This document shows, piece by piece, positions 32,200 to 41,571 of a stretch of 64,000 nt of DNA. Below the pieces are notes generated by a model. The model saw nothing but the letters and a program-made list of their open reading frames with translations, was not told the DNA's origin and made no database searches. How positions within the stretch are numbered: position 1 is the stretch's first letter; each line of letters starts with the position of its first letter. The position numbers and the translations under genes were made by a program. The DNA lies in assembly GCF_001419985.1 (NCBI RefSeq), contig NZ_LJAL01000001.1, forward strand, positions 186,001 to 250,000, written 5' to 3'. This stretch comes from Loktanella sp. 5RATIMAR09 (GTDB taxonomy: Bacteria; Pseudomonadota; Alphaproteobacteria; Rhodobacterales; Rhodobacteraceae).

Positions 32200-33383
32200 G
32201 AGATATAGCGCACCAGTCGCGATAGCATGGTCATACAGGCGTCCAACTGATCAATCTCAAGGTATTCATCCGGCTTATGGGCCTGCTGGATTGATCCGGG
32301 ACCACAGACCACCACATGGCTGCCCAGCGCCTGAAAAAGCCCTGCCTCGGTGCCGAAAGCCACCAGATCGGCTCCATTCGCGCCTGTCAGTTCGGCGACC
32401 AATTCGCGGGCGGCGTTCACGGCCATCGGCTCAAGCCCCGCGATTTCGCCCACAGTGGTCAATGTGATGCTGGCGTCAGGGCTGACGGCCTGCATGGCGG
32501 GCAGCAAGGTATCGGCGCAATAGCGGGCCATGCTGGATTTGACGAAATCGGCGTCACTGTGCTGCACGGGCCGCATTTCCCATTCAACCTCGGCTTTGCC
32601 AGCAATCACGTTATGGGCAACACCGCCTGAAATACGGCCAATATTGATGGTCGTCCAGGGCGGATCAAACTTGCTGTCCGCTGGTGCGCGCGCAATCAGG
32701 TCCTCGCGCAATTCCATCAGCCGGGTGACATAGCGCACCGCATATTCGGCCGCGTTTACACCCAGATCGGGGGCAGAACCGTGGCCCTCAAGCCCTGTGA
32801 AATGCGCGGTGTACTCACAGCAGCCTTTATGCCCCTCGATCACACGCATTTCGGTGGGTTCGCCGATGATCGTAATGTCAGGCACCAGCCCCAGATCGCG
32901 CATGACACCGACAAGCGATTGCGCACCCAGGCAACCGGTTTCCTCGTCATAGGTAAAGGCGAAGTGCAGCGGGCGCGTCAGCTTGTCAGCATCAACCGTT
33001 TCCGCAATGGCCAGCGTGGCCGCAATAAACCCTTTCATGTCGCAGGTACCGCGCCCGTAGAGCCGGCCGTCACCTTCGTGCAAAACGAAAGGGTCTGTGG
33101 CCCAGTCCTGATCTGCCACAGGGACCACATCGGTGTGACCTGACAAAAGGATACCGCCACGCGCGTCCGGTCCAAACGTCGCAAAGAGGTTCGCTTTGCT
33201 GCCGGTGTCATCGTGATCCAGAAAAACGCGTGCGCCCTGACGTTCCAGATGCTCTGCCATCCACGAAATCATCGCCAGATTGCTGTCAGCCGAGATCGTA
33301 GGAAAGCCGATGAGGTGCTGCAGGACGCTCTGGGCACGCTGCCTGATGTCCGTCACGCGTGGCGAGGAGAGGGGAACAACCAC
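32196..33383 (-). CDS. M20 deacetylase, ArgE/acetylornithine deacetylase-like
   Basis: 395 residues. M20 dimetal motifs in order: LLSGHTDVVPVADQDW (His, Asp), GRGTCDMKGFIAATLA, TYDEETGCLGAQSL (catalytic Glu), IGEPTEMRVIEGHKG, and the C-terminal His in QQAHKPDEYLEI. The pattern matches ArgE (N2-acetylornithine to ornithine plus acetate). The neighbouring M24 hydrolase resembles ectoine hydrolase DoeA, whose product is an N-acetylated diaminobutyrate. This enzyme may therefore deacetylate that or a related N-acyl amino acid. The M24 gene ends 6 bp upstream on the same strand. Confidence 0.82.
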   Translation of the reverse strand: MVVPLSSPRVTDIRQRAQSVLQHLIGFPTISADSNLAMISWMAEHLERQGARVFLDHDDTGSKANLFATFGPDARGGILLSGHTDVVPVADQDWATDPFVLHEGDGRLYGRGTCDMKGFIAATLAIAETVDADKLTRPLHFAFTYDEETGCLGAQSLVGVMRDLGLVPDITIIGEPTEMRVIEGHKGCCEYTAHFTGLEGHGSAPDLGVNAAEYAVRYVTRLMELREDLIARAPADSKFDPPWTTINIGRISGGVAHNVIAGKAEVEWEMRPVQHSDADFVKSSMARYCADTLLPAMQAVSPDASITLTTVGEIAGLEPMAVNAARELVAELTGANGADLVAFGTEAGLFQALGSHVVVCGPGSIQQAHKPDEYLEIDQLDACMTMLSRLVRYIS

Positions 33384-33389
33384 GCGCGC

Positions 33390-34574
33390 CTAGTCCTTGA
33401 GGTACATCTTGCGTGGCCGGTCGCAGAAACAGGTCGCCGGTCCGTTATCGGTAATCAGAATGGATTCAGTGATCTCCAAACCCCAATCCTCCATCCACAG
33501 ACCCGGCATAAAGTGGAATGTCATGCCCGGCTCCAAGATCGTTTCGTCTTCCTCACGCAATGAAATCGTCCGCTCGCCCCAATCCGGCGGATAGCTCAGA
33601 CCGATGGGATAGCCACAGCGCGCACCACGTTCGATACCGGCGCGTTCCAGCGGGGCGGCGAGGGCTAGCGCAATATCCTGTGCGCGGTTGCCTGCACGGG
33701 CGGCATCAAGCCCGGCCTCGAGCCCTTCGACGAGCGCGGCTTCGGCACGTCTGAGGAAATCAGGCGGGGTGCCAAGGAAAACAGAGCGGCAAAACGGGAT
33801 GTGATAGCGGCGGTAACATCCCGCCAGTTCAAAAAAGGTGCCCTCACCACGTTTGAACGGCTGGCTGTCCCACGTCAAATGCGGCGCAGCGGCGTTGGTG
33901 CCCGAGGGCAAAAGCGGCACTATCGCCGGATAGTCACCCCAATCGTCACCACTGCCGCGGATCACATCACCGTAGATTTCCGCCACCAGATCATTCTTGC
34001 GCATCCCGGGTTCGATCCGCTCGATTACCCCGTCCATGACGTTTTCGGCAATGCGCGCGGCTTTGTGCATAAAGGCGATCTCTTCGTCAGATTTCACCGC
34101 CCGTTGCCAGTTCACGAGTGCTGTCGCGTCAAGAATTTGCGCATTGGGTAGTTCCACGCAAAGCGTGGTGTAGGCTTTGGCCGAGAAATAGTAATTGTCC
34201 ATCTCGACACCGATACGCGCATTGGCGTGCCCCATCTGGGTCAGCAGGCGCGCAAGATCCTGCATGGGGTGGCGGACCATGGATTGCACAAAATGGTCGG
34301 CATAGCCAAAGATCCGGTCGTCCTGCATCCAGACGGTGCGCAGCGCACCATTGGCGTCCTGCCTGCGCCCCCACCAGATCGGATCGGCGTCATGAAAGAC
34401 AACAACACCTTGGTGAACATAGAACGACCAACCTTCGTAGCCGGTGATCCACGCCATGTTCGACGGATCCTCGACGAACAGAATATCCAGCCCGGCGGAT
34501 GCCATGGCTGCGCGTGTCTTGGTCAGGCGGCGGGTGTATTCGCTGGCGCTGAAAGCCGGATCCGGATGTGTCAT
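33390..34574 (-). CDS. M24-family hydrolase, ectoine hydrolase (DoeA/EutD)-like
   Basis: 394 residues of the creatinase/aminopeptidase-P fold. The N-terminal FVEDPSNMAWITGYEGWSFYVHQGVVV and WWGRRQDANGALRTVWM, then GDYPAIVPLLPSGTNAAAPHLTWD and EDETILEPGMTFHFMPGLWMEDWGLEITESILIT, recall the DoeA group, which opens the ectoine ring. The His-rich metal ligands of true aminopeptidase P are only partly kept, as in non-peptidase members. It is transcribed with the M20 gene 6 bp downstream. Generic Xaa-Pro peptidase is the fallback call. The rest of the ectoine pathway is not visible nearby. Confidence 0.68.
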   Translation of the reverse strand: MTHPDPAFSASEYTRRLTKTRAAMASAGLDILFVEDPSNMAWITGYEGWSFYVHQGVVVFHDADPIWWGRRQDANGALRTVWMQDDRIFGYADHFVQSMVRHPMQDLARLLTQMGHANARIGVEMDNYYFSAKAYTTLCVELPNAQILDATALVNWQRAVKSDEEIAFMHKAARIAENVMDGVIERIEPGMRKNDLVAEIYGDVIRGSGDDWGDYPAIVPLLPSGTNAAAPHLTWDSQPFKRGEGTFFELAGCYRRYHIPFCRSVFLGTPPDFLRRAEAALVEGLEAGLDAARAGNRAQDIALALAAPLERAGIERGARCGYPIGLSYPPDWGERTISLREEDETILEPGMTFHFMPGLWMEDWGLEITESILITDNGPATCFCDRPRKMYLKD

Positions 34575-34842
34575 GTGCGGTCGTTCCTTGGCCCAATGCG
34601 CTGTGCAATTGGGTAAAAGGCTACAGCGGCGACGGCGCCCCGCCTCGCCTTTCGCGACATCGCATGTTACAAGAACGTCATCGGTCTCAGATGGACCGCT
34701 ATCCTTGCAAAACAGGATTTATAGAACGCCATGATTCTTGGCATCGCATGGGGCAGATTGTCCCATTTACAGCGCTGAACGCTATATAAAAAAGGTTTTC
34801 GGTGTCCAATAAGGGTCCGCTCAGGAAATCTGCTTGCAAACC

Positions 34843-34862
34843 ACTAACGCTTTTACGTTAGT
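34843..34862 (+). promoter_or_regulatory. ACTAACG-N6-CGTTAGT operator upstream of the transporter operon
   Basis: A perfect 7-bp inverted repeat (34843-34849 and 34856-34862) about 50 bp before the ATPase start. The intergenic stretch 34575-34913 (339 bp) otherwise holds an AT-rich ctatataaaaaagg that may be a promoter core; no gene was seen. The binding protein is not in the window. Confidence 0.5.
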
Positions 34863-34913
34863 ATGAGGCCAACGCAGAGATAAAAAATGTTGCGACACAA
34901 AAGGGAGCCAATT

Positions 34914-36020
34914 TTGGCCGATACAAAACAAAACGACTCTTTCGTCGAATTCGAAAGAGTGCAGAAGAGTTATGACGGCGAAACGCTCGTCGTGAAAGAC
35001 CTCAACCTCTCGATGCCAAAAGGCGAGTTTCTTACAATGCTCGGACCGTCGGGTTCAGGCAAGACAACTTGCCTGATGATGCTGGCCGGTTTTGAGACAG
35101 CGACACACGGCGATATCCGGCTTGATGGGAAATCCATCAACGATATCCCCCCGCACAAGCGCGGCATCGGCATGGTGTTCCAGAACTATGCGTTGTTCCC
35201 GCATATGACCATCGCCGAGAACCTCGCCTTTCCGCTGGAAGTCCGCAAAATGGGCAAATCCGAGCGGGAAGAAAAAGTCAAACGCGCTTTGGACATGGTG
35301 GAAATGGGTGCATTCGGCAACCGCCGTCCTGCCCAGCTCTCGGGTGGCCAGCAACAGCGTGTTGCCCTTGCGCGTGCGCTCGTGTTTGAACCCGAACTGG
35401 TCCTGATGGACGAACCGCTTGGCGCGCTGGACAAACAATTGCGCGAAAAGATGCAGTTCGAGATTACCGATCTGGCCCACAACCTTGGGATCACCACCGT
35501 TTATGTGACACACGACCAGACAGAGGCGCTGACAATGTCAGACCGTGTCGCCGTGTTTGACGATGGTCGTATCCAGCAGCTTGCCCCGCCGGACGAGCTT
35601 TATGAGCAGCCACAAAACAGTTTCGTGGCGCAGTTCATCGGTGAGAACAACACGCTCAGCGGCAAAGTGACCAAGATAGACAACGCCAAGAATACCTGCG
35701 TCGTCCAGCTTGACAGCGGTGAAGAAATCGACGCCGTACCTGTCAACGTCAATCAGGTGGGCGAGCGCACGACAGTGTCGATCCGCCCCGAACGCGTTGA
35801 AACCAACAAAGAGCGTCTCTCCGAGGACGCACACACGCTCAAGGCCGAAGTGCTTGAGTTCATCTATATGGGCGACATCTTCCGCACACGTCTGCGTGTT
35901 GCCGGGTCGACCGAATTTGTCATGAAGACACGGAATGCCCCCGACCAACCACGGCTTCGCCCCGGCGAGCAGATCGAAATTGGTTGGTTGCCCGAAGATT
36001 GCCGTGCTTTGGACGCGTAA
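34914..36020 (+). CDS. PotA-like ABC transporter ATPase
   Basis: 368 residues if begun at TTG 34914, which has a strong AAGGGAG seven bases upstream; an in-frame ATG at 34887 lacks a good ribosome site. Walker [11 protein letters not shown]-loop [10 protein letters not shown], signature [16 protein letters not shown], Walker [14 protein letters not shown]-loop [10 protein letters not shown]. The C-terminal ~120 residues are a TOBE regulatory domain. This is the spermidine/putrescine or iron/maltose class; the neighbouring PotD-like protein and permeases indicate a polyamine-type importer. It is the first gene of the four-gene operon. Confidence 0.88.
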   Translation: MADTKQNDSFVEFERVQKSYDGETLVVKDLNLSMPKGEFLTMLGPSGSGKTTCLMMLAGFETATHGDIRLDGKSINDIPPHKRGIGMVFQNYALFPHMTIAENLAFPLEVRKMGKSEREEKVKRALDMVEMGAFGNRRPAQLSGGQQQRVALARALVFEPELVLMDEPLGALDKQLREKMQFEITDLAHNLGITTVYVTHDQTEALTMSDRVAVFDDGRIQQLAPPDELYEQPQNSFVAQFIGENNTLSGKVTKIDNAKNTCVVQLDSGEEIDAVPVNVNQVGERTTVSIRPERVETNKERLSEDAHTLKAEVLEFIYMGDIFRTRLRVAGSTEFVMKTRNAPDQPRLRPGEQIEIGWLPEDCRALDA

Positions 36021-36107
36021 AGCGACCTGAAGCACTGTCAGATTGGCCGCGCTAGCCCTGGTATGCGCGGTCATCATCGAAAAAACCAGGTTTAACGGGA
36101 GAATAGA

Positions 36108-37223
36108 ATGAAGTTTACGAAACCAATTCTGACGACAATGGCCCTGAGCCTGTCCGCCACGACGTCGCTTGCCGACGGGCATATGGCATCGGACATGACA
36201 CTGGTCAGCTGGGGCGGCGCCTACCAGTCGTCGCAGATCAACGCATATGCTGACCCATATGTCGCGATGAACCCCGGTGTGACCATCACATGGGACGAAA
36301 GCTCGGCCGAAGCTGTTGCCAAGCTGCGCGCCATGAACGAAGCTGGTTCGATCACATGGGATGTTGTTGACGTTGTTGCTGCTGACGCGCTGCGTCTGTG
36401 CGACGAAGGACTTGCCATGGAGATTGATGCAGACGAGATCCTTGCACCAGCGCCAGACGGCACATCTGCCTCTGACGACTTCGGCGACCTGCTTGTCGGT
36501 GACTGCTTTATCCCGCAGATCGTCTATTCGACAACATTCGGCTACCGCACAGATATGGTGCCGGCCGGTGTAGAAGCGCCAAACGACATCTGTGACGTGT
36601 TCGACCTGGAAACATATCCGGGTATGCGTGCGCTCGAACAGCGCCCGATCAACAACGTTGAGTGGGCATTGCTGTGTGACGGCGTCGCAAAAGAAGACGT
36701 CTACGACGTTCTGGCAACAGAAGAAGGCCAAGAGCAGGCGCTTGCCAAGCTCGACACGATCCGTGACAGCGTGATCTGGTGGTCCGCCGGTGCAGACACA
36801 CCACAGCTTCTGGCTGATGGCGAAGTCTTCATGGGCTCCACATACAATGGTCGTCTGTTCGCAGCGATCGAAGAGCAGGGCCAGCCAATCGGCATGATGT
36901 GGGACGCGCAAGTGTTCGACCTTGACGGCTGGATCATTCCAGAGGGCCTGTCCGATGAGCGTCTCGCACGCGCGAAGGACTTTATCTACTTTGCAACTGA
37001 TACACAGCGTCTTGCTGATCAGGCCAAGTATATTTCCTACGGTCCTGCACGTTTGTCTTCTGCACCGCTGGTCGGCCAGCACGCAACACTGGGTATCGAG
37101 ATGGCGCAGCACATGCCAACAGACCCGGCGAATGCGGCAAACACCTTCCTGTACAACTATGAGTTCTGGGCGGACTACCGCGACGATATCGACGCCAAGT
37201 TCCAAGCCTGGCTTGCACAGTAA
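36108..37223 (+). CDS. PotD-like periplasmic solute-binding protein
   Basis: 371 residues with a Sec signal peptide cleaved after about SLADG (residue ~24). The mature protein follows the PotD/PotF pattern: LVSWGGAYQSSQINAYADPY, NPGVTITWDESSAEAVAKLRAMNEAG, WDVVDVVAADALRLCDEGL, YSTTFGYRTD, and W/D-rich ligand-site segments (WWSAGADTPQLLADGEVFMGSTYNGR). Substrate probably a cationic or guanidino compound; the downstream creatinase raises creatine as a candidate. A strong hairpin lies between it and the permease gene. Confidence 0.85.
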   Translation: MKFTKPILTTMALSLSATTSLADGHMASDMTLVSWGGAYQSSQINAYADPYVAMNPGVTITWDESSAEAVAKLRAMNEAGSITWDVVDVVAADALRLCDEGLAMEIDADEILAPAPDGTSASDDFGDLLVGDCFIPQIVYSTTFGYRTDMVPAGVEAPNDICDVFDLETYPGMRALEQRPINNVEWALLCDGVAKEDVYDVLATEEGQEQALAKLDTIRDSVIWWSAGADTPQLLADGEVFMGSTYNGRLFAAIEEQGQPIGMMWDAQVFDLDGWIIPEGLSDERLARAKDFIYFATDTQRLADQAKYISYGPARLSSAPLVGQHATLGIEMAQHMPTDPANAANTFLYNYEFWADYRDDIDAKFQAWLAQ

Positions 37224-37231
37224 GTACTTTC

Positions 37232-37257
37232 GGAAAGGGGCGGTTTCGCCCCTTTCC
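37232..37257 (+). terminator. Hairpin between binding-protein and permease genes
   Basis: An 11-bp perfect stem GGAAAGGGGCG (37232-37242), loop GTTT, and CGCCCCTTTCC (37247-37257), followed by atttcc rather than a long T-run. Probably a partial terminator or RNA-end protector giving more binding protein than permease. Confidence 0.6.
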
Positions 37258-37301
37258 ATTTCCATGAATACCGAAATTTGCGTTAAACGATTGGGGACGA
37301 C

Positions 37302-38963
37302 ATGAGTGATACAACCGGCTCGGGACCAATGCTTGCCGCTGACGGCAGGCCCCTCAAGGAAAGCCTGGGACGCGCACTTCGCCGCCAAAAACTGCGGGCG
37401 CTGGCACTGATCGCCCCGCTTCTATTCTTTGTTCTTTTGACCTTTGTAATCCCGATCGTTTCCATGCTGATCCGGTCGGTCGATAACGAGATCGTCGAGA
37501 ACACACTGCCCGGCGCGGTGCCTGCACTTGCTGCATGGGATAGCGCGACACAGGATTTGCCCTCCGAAGACGTCTATCAGAACATGTTCTTCGACCTGTT
37601 CAACGCCTCCGAGGCCCGCAGGCACACCCGACTGGGTAGTCGCCTGAACTATGAAACAACCGGCCTTGCGTCGCTGTTCCGCACATCCGGACGCAACATG
37701 GATTCCATCGGTGAGGTCTTTCAGGACGCCATCGAAGATGTCGATCCGCGCTTTGAAGATGGTGCTTTCTGGTACGCCATGATGAACGGCACCGGTGGCG
37801 ACGCGATGCTCGAGATGCGGCGCGCGCGTTGGGAAAATCTGATGGATCAGGATATGTCCGCCGACATCGGCTTTATGCCATCGCAGGCCATCATCGAGAT
37901 ACTGCCAACGACCGCAGCCGCCTATACCGATTGGGCGATCTGGACTGTGATTGACGACGAAGATGTCGTGTCCGAGGAAGACCCGTGGGAATCCGTTTAT
38001 GCGGCCCTTGCAATTGATTTGCGCAACCCTGCGACAGGACCGGCGTTGACAGCCTATCAAGGACCTGGTGCCGATGCGCTGCAAGCGCTTGCCGCCGCTG
38101 ATCTGCCAGAACTGACCTTTACTGAGGCGTTTCTTGATCTGGACGAGGACTGGGGCGACAAAGAAGTCTGGGAAACCATCGTTGTTTATAGCCCGAACTA
38201 CACTGCCGGTTATTTTCTGAACGCGGTTGATGCGCAGCTGACATCCGAAGGCGTGTCGATGCGCCCTGACAACCAGCAGCTCTATATCCAGCTTTTCATT
38301 CGCACATTGCAAATGTCGCTGATCATTACAGGCAGTTGCATCTTGCTGGGCTACCCGATTGCGTGGCTTCTGGCCAACCTGCCGATGCGCACCGCCAACG
38401 TGCTGATGATCCTCGTATTGCTGCCTTTCTGGACCTCGCTTCTGGTGCGGACATCTGCGTGGAAGGTTCTGTTGCAGCAACAGGGCGTGATCAACGAAAT
38501 CCTCGTCTGGCTTGGCTTTGTGGACGACGCAAACCGCCTGATCCTGATGAACAACTCGACCGGTACCATTATTGCGATGACGCATATCCTGCTGCCGTTC
38601 ATGATCCTGCCGCTTTACTCGGTGATGAAAACGATCCCGCCCACCTATTTGCGGGCTGCGAAATCACTCGGGGCCACCAACTGGACGGCCTTCTGGCGGG
38701 TCTACTTCCCGCAGTCTGTGCCGGGCATTGGTGCGGGGTCGATCCTCGTGTTCATTCTGGCGATTGGCTACTACATCACGCCTGAAATCGTGGGGGGTAC
38801 CGATGGTGTCTTTATCTCGAACCGGATCGCCTATCACATCTCAAGCTCGTTGAACTGGGGCCTTGCGGCCGCATTGGGCACGATCCTTCTGGTGCTCGTG
38901 ATGGCGCTCTACTGGTGCTACGACCGCATCGTCGGCATCGATAACGTAAAGCTGGGGGGCTAG
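37302..38963 (+). CDS. PotB-like permease with a ~265-residue extracytoplasmic insert
   Basis: 553 residues, nearly twice the usual ~290. The first membrane helix is at about 31-57. A long polar, acidic stretch (about 58-325) with no hydrophobic segment follows. The remaining helices start near 330 (QLFIRTLQMSLIITGSCILLGYPIAWLLANLP) with the usual ABC-permease coupling region (PTYLRAAKSLGATNWTAFWRVYFPQSVPGIGAGSILVF). The insert should sit in the periplasm between helices 1 and 2, where it could contact the binding protein. It works with the next gene, 4 bp downstream. Confidence 0.85.
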   Translation: MSDTTGSGPMLAADGRPLKESLGRALRRQKLRALALIAPLLFFVLLTFVIPIVSMLIRSVDNEIVENTLPGAVPALAAWDSATQDLPSEDVYQNMFFDLFNASEARRHTRLGSRLNYETTGLASLFRTSGRNMDSIGEVFQDAIEDVDPRFEDGAFWYAMMNGTGGDAMLEMRRARWENLMDQDMSADIGFMPSQAIIEILPTTAAAYTDWAIWTVIDDEDVVSEEDPWESVYAALAIDLRNPATGPALTAYQGPGADALQALAAADLPELTFTEAFLDLDEDWGDKEVWETIVVYSPNYTAGYFLNAVDAQLTSEGVSMRPDNQQLYIQLFIRTLQMSLIITGSCILLGYPIAWLLANLPMRTANVLMILVLLPFWTSLLVRTSAWKVLLQQQGVINEILVWLGFVDDANRLILMNNSTGTIIAMTHILLPFMILPLYSVMKTIPPTYLRAAKSLGATNWTAFWRVYFPQSVPGIGAGSILVFILAIGYYITPEIVGGTDGVFISNRIAYHISSSLNWGLAAALGTILLVLVMALYWCYDRIVGIDNVKLGG

Positions 38964-38967
38964 GACT

Positions 38968-40188
38968 ATGGCAAAGAAGATGCGTATAGCTGAGAACCGT
39001 CCGGATCTGTTCCGGTTCACGATGCCCCTGACGGCACTGCTGGCAGCCATGTTCGGCTTTGTTGGCGGCAATATGGCGGCGCAGCCGATGCTGGGTGCGC
39101 TGATCGGTGCTGTCATCGGCGCGGCCATTGCTTTTGTGGCCGAAACCAACCTGAGCCGCCGGACCGCAGTGCGCTGGGGCGTCATCGCGGTGCTTGCAAT
39201 CGCCGGTTTGGTCTTCGGGAACGTCGGCACAGCTGTATCCGGTGCGCTCATCGGTGCCGTTCTGAGCTGGGCCGCCTATTGGCTGGCGACAGGGGCCTAC
39301 GGCATGACTGTGCCGATCTACTACACCCCTGCGCAAACACTGTGGCACAATGCGTTCAAATTCATCTGCGGCCTGATCTTCTTCTTTCTGGTGGCACCGC
39401 TGATCCCTGTGATGTGGCTCAGCTTCAACGCCGAGGATTTCTTTACCTTCACGCCGGAAATGCTGAACTTCCAGGCCGAAGGCTATAGCCTCAAGCATTA
39501 CCGTGACTTCCTTGGCACGGATGAGTGGATGACACCGCTGAAGAACTCTTTGATCATCGCTCCCATCGCGACGATCATTTCGGTGACACTCGGCACACTG
39601 GCCGCGATCGGCCTGTCCCAAAGCCACGTCCCCGGACGTCAGGCGATCATGGCGATCCTGATTTCACCGATGATCGTGCCGCTGATCATTTCGGCAACGG
39701 GTATGTTCTTCTTCTATGCGCCTTTGGGCAACTGGCTGGAAGCGACACTTGGCCTGTCGCAGTCTTTTGTCGGCTTTGTCAAAGTGATCTTGGCACATGC
39801 CGTGCTGGGCATTCCCTTCGTCATCATCACGGTGACAGCAACTTTGGTCGGCTTTGACCGCTCACTGACACGGGCAGCGGCATCAATGGGGGCCAACCCT
39901 GTGACCACCTTCTTTCAGGTGCAAATGCCGCTCATTCTGCCCGGTGTGATCTCGGGTGGTCTGTTTGCCTTTATCACGTCGTTTGACGAAGTGGTCGTGG
40001 TGCTCTTTGTGGGTTCTGCCCAGCAGCAGACTCTGCCTTGGCAGATGTTCACCGGCCTGCGCGAGCAGATTTCGCCAACGATCCTTGCCGCTGCGACAAT
40101 CCTTGTCATCGTGTCCATCATGCTGCTCACGACGGTCGAGCTCTTGCGCCGCCGGTCCGAGCGGTTGCGCGGCCTGTCGCCCGCATAA
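38968..40188 (+). CDS. PotC-like permease with N-terminal membrane extension
   Basis: 406 residues against a usual ~270. The first ~125 residues add about four small Gly/Ala-rich membrane segments (LTALLAAMFGFVGGNMAAQPMLGALIGAVIGAAIAF..., VIAVLAIAGLVFGNVG...) before the normal permease core. The core holds the coupling motif LTRAAASMGANPVTTFFQVQMPLILPGVISGGLFAFITSFDEVVV. It partners the PotB-like gene 4 bp upstream. A clear intrinsic terminator follows the stop. Confidence 0.86.
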   Translation: MAKKMRIAENRPDLFRFTMPLTALLAAMFGFVGGNMAAQPMLGALIGAVIGAAIAFVAETNLSRRTAVRWGVIAVLAIAGLVFGNVGTAVSGALIGAVLSWAAYWLATGAYGMTVPIYYTPAQTLWHNAFKFICGLIFFFLVAPLIPVMWLSFNAEDFFTFTPEMLNFQAEGYSLKHYRDFLGTDEWMTPLKNSLIIAPIATIISVTLGTLAAIGLSQSHVPGRQAIMAILISPMIVPLIISATGMFFFYAPLGNWLEATLGLSQSFVGFVKVILAHAVLGIPFVIITVTATLVGFDRSLTRAAASMGANPVTTFFQVQMPLILPGVISGGLFAFITSFDEVVVVLFVGSAQQQTLPWQMFTGLREQISPTILAAATILVIVSIMLLTTVELLRRRSERLRGLSPA

Positions 40189-40230
40189 GGGGGCTTGCCA
40201 TAGCCCGTATTTTTCGGGCAAATGACCTCA

Positions 40231-40262
40231 AGGGTCGGCGATGGCGTCGCCGACCCTTTTTC
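40231..40262 (+). terminator. Intrinsic terminator of the PotABCD-like operon
   Basis: AGGGTCGGCGA (40231-40241), five-base loop, TCGCCGACCCT (40247-40257), then a T-rich tail (TTTTTCTTTT). It separates the transporter from the creatinase gene about 110 bp downstream. Confidence 0.85.
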
Positions 40263-40368
40263 TTTTCAATGTTTCATCCTGAACGCCGGGACTTCACTTT
40301 GCCGCTGGCGCGTCAGAAGGAGCCTCGCCCTTTCCTAACGCAACGGCGGCCGATCAAGGAGCCATGCA

Positions 40369-41571
40369 ATGGATCGTCCGGAATTCTACCGTTTTCATCA
40401 GGGGGAAAAGACCCTTCCCTTCGCCCCGTCCGAATATGACAACCGCCTTGCGCTGCTGCGCGCCGACATGGCCAAAGCCGGTGTTGATGCATGTGTGTTT
40501 AGTTCAATGCACAACATCGCCTATTATTCGGGTTTTCTCTATTGTTCGTTCGGGCGGCCCTATGCGCTGGTCGTGACACCGACAGAGTCTGTTACCATCA
40601 GCGCAGGCATTGACGCAGCCCAACCTTGGCGGCGCAGCCATGCCGACAACATCACCTACACTGATTGGCAGCGGAACAACTATTGGCGTGCAGTGTTGTC
40701 AGTGACCGGCAGCGGCAAGACGATCGGCTATGAGGGCGATCACATGTCGCTGGCGCAGTTCGATCTGCTGAAATCCTTCCTGTCACCTGCCGCCACCACT
40801 GATGTGGCCCCCATGACCATGCGCCAGCGGATGCATAAATCTGCCGCTGAAATCGCCCTGATCCGCCAATGCGCGCAGATGGCCGATGTGGGTGGCTATG
40901 CCATCAAAGACGCGGTCAAGGCAGGCACGCGCGAAATTGATGTCGCCATGGCAGGCCGCGACGCGATGGAGATGGAGATCGCCAAACAGTTCCCCGATGC
41001 GGAATACCGCGACACATGGGTCTGGTTCCAGTCCGGCATCAACACCGACGGCGCGCATAATCCCGTGACATCGCGCAAACTCGAGAGTGGTGACATTCTC
41101 AGCCTCAACACCTTTCCGATGGTCAGCGGCTATTACACGGCACTGGAACGCACGATGTTCGTAGACACTGTCGATCCCGCGAGCCTGAAAATCTGGGAAG
41201 CGAATGTCGCGGCGCATGAATACGGGATGAGCCTGCTAAAGCCGGGTGCGAGTTGCGCTGAGGTGACCGAGAAGATCAACATCTTCTTCGCTGAGCGCGA
41301 CCTGCTGCAATACCGGACCTTTGGCTATGGCCACTCATTCGGCATCCTGTCGCATTACTATGGTCGCGAAGCGGGGCTTGAACTGCGCGAAGATATCGAC
41401 ACGGTGCTGGAACCGGGCATGGTGATTTCGATGGAACCGATGCTGACGATCCCCGAAGGCACACCTGGTGCAGGCGGATACCGCGAGCACGATATTCTCG
41501 TCATCACCGAAGACGGCAACGAGAATATCACAGGCTACCCATACGGCCCAGATTTCAACGTGGTGTCCTAG
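40369..41571 (+). CDS. Creatinase (creatine amidinohydrolase)
   Basis: 400 residues, the usual length of bacterial creatinase (about 403). The N-terminal domain has YYSGFLYCSFGRPYALVVT and GIDAAQPWRRSHADNITYTDWQRNNYW; the catalytic domain has WFQSGINTDGAHNPVTSRKLESGDILSLNTFPMVSGYYTALERTMF and FGYGHSFGILSHYYGREAGLELREDIDTVLEPGMVISMEPM. These blocks match recalled Pseudomonas putida creatinase almost word for word. H230 corresponds to the catalytic His232. The reaction yields sarcosine and urea from creatine without a metal. AAGGAG lies seven bases upstream. It follows the transporter terminator and converges with ugd (4-bp overlap). Confidence 0.9.
   Translation: MDRPEFYRFHQGEKTLPFAPSEYDNRLALLRADMAKAGVDACVFSSMHNIAYYSGFLYCSFGRPYALVVTPTESVTISAGIDAAQPWRRSHADNITYTDWQRNNYWRAVLSVTGSGKTIGYEGDHMSLAQFDLLKSFLSPAATTDVAPMTMRQRMHKSAAEIALIRQCAQMADVGGYAIKDAVKAGTREIDVAMAGRDAMEMEIAKQFPDAEYRDTWVWFQSGINTDGAHNPVTSRKLESGDILSLNTFPMVSGYYTALERTMFVDTVDPASLKIWEANVAAHEYGMSLLKPGASCAEVTEKINIFFAERDLLQYRTFGYGHSFGILSHYYGREAGLELREDIDTVLEPGMVISMEPMLTIPEGTPGAGGYREHDILVITEDGNENITGYPYGPDFNVVS

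Noticed and set aside
35538..37388. A 616-residue minus-strand open frame opposite the PotA/PotD-like genes
   Set aside because: It is antisense to two genes with clear family motifs, has Cys/His-rich low-plausibility sequence and no recognisable domain; long antisense frames are common in codon-biased GC-rich genes.
37422..38585. A 387-residue minus-strand frame opposite the PotB-like permease
   Set aside because: Same reason: the plus-strand permease is unmistakable and the antisense product is Arg/Gln/His-rich with no domain.
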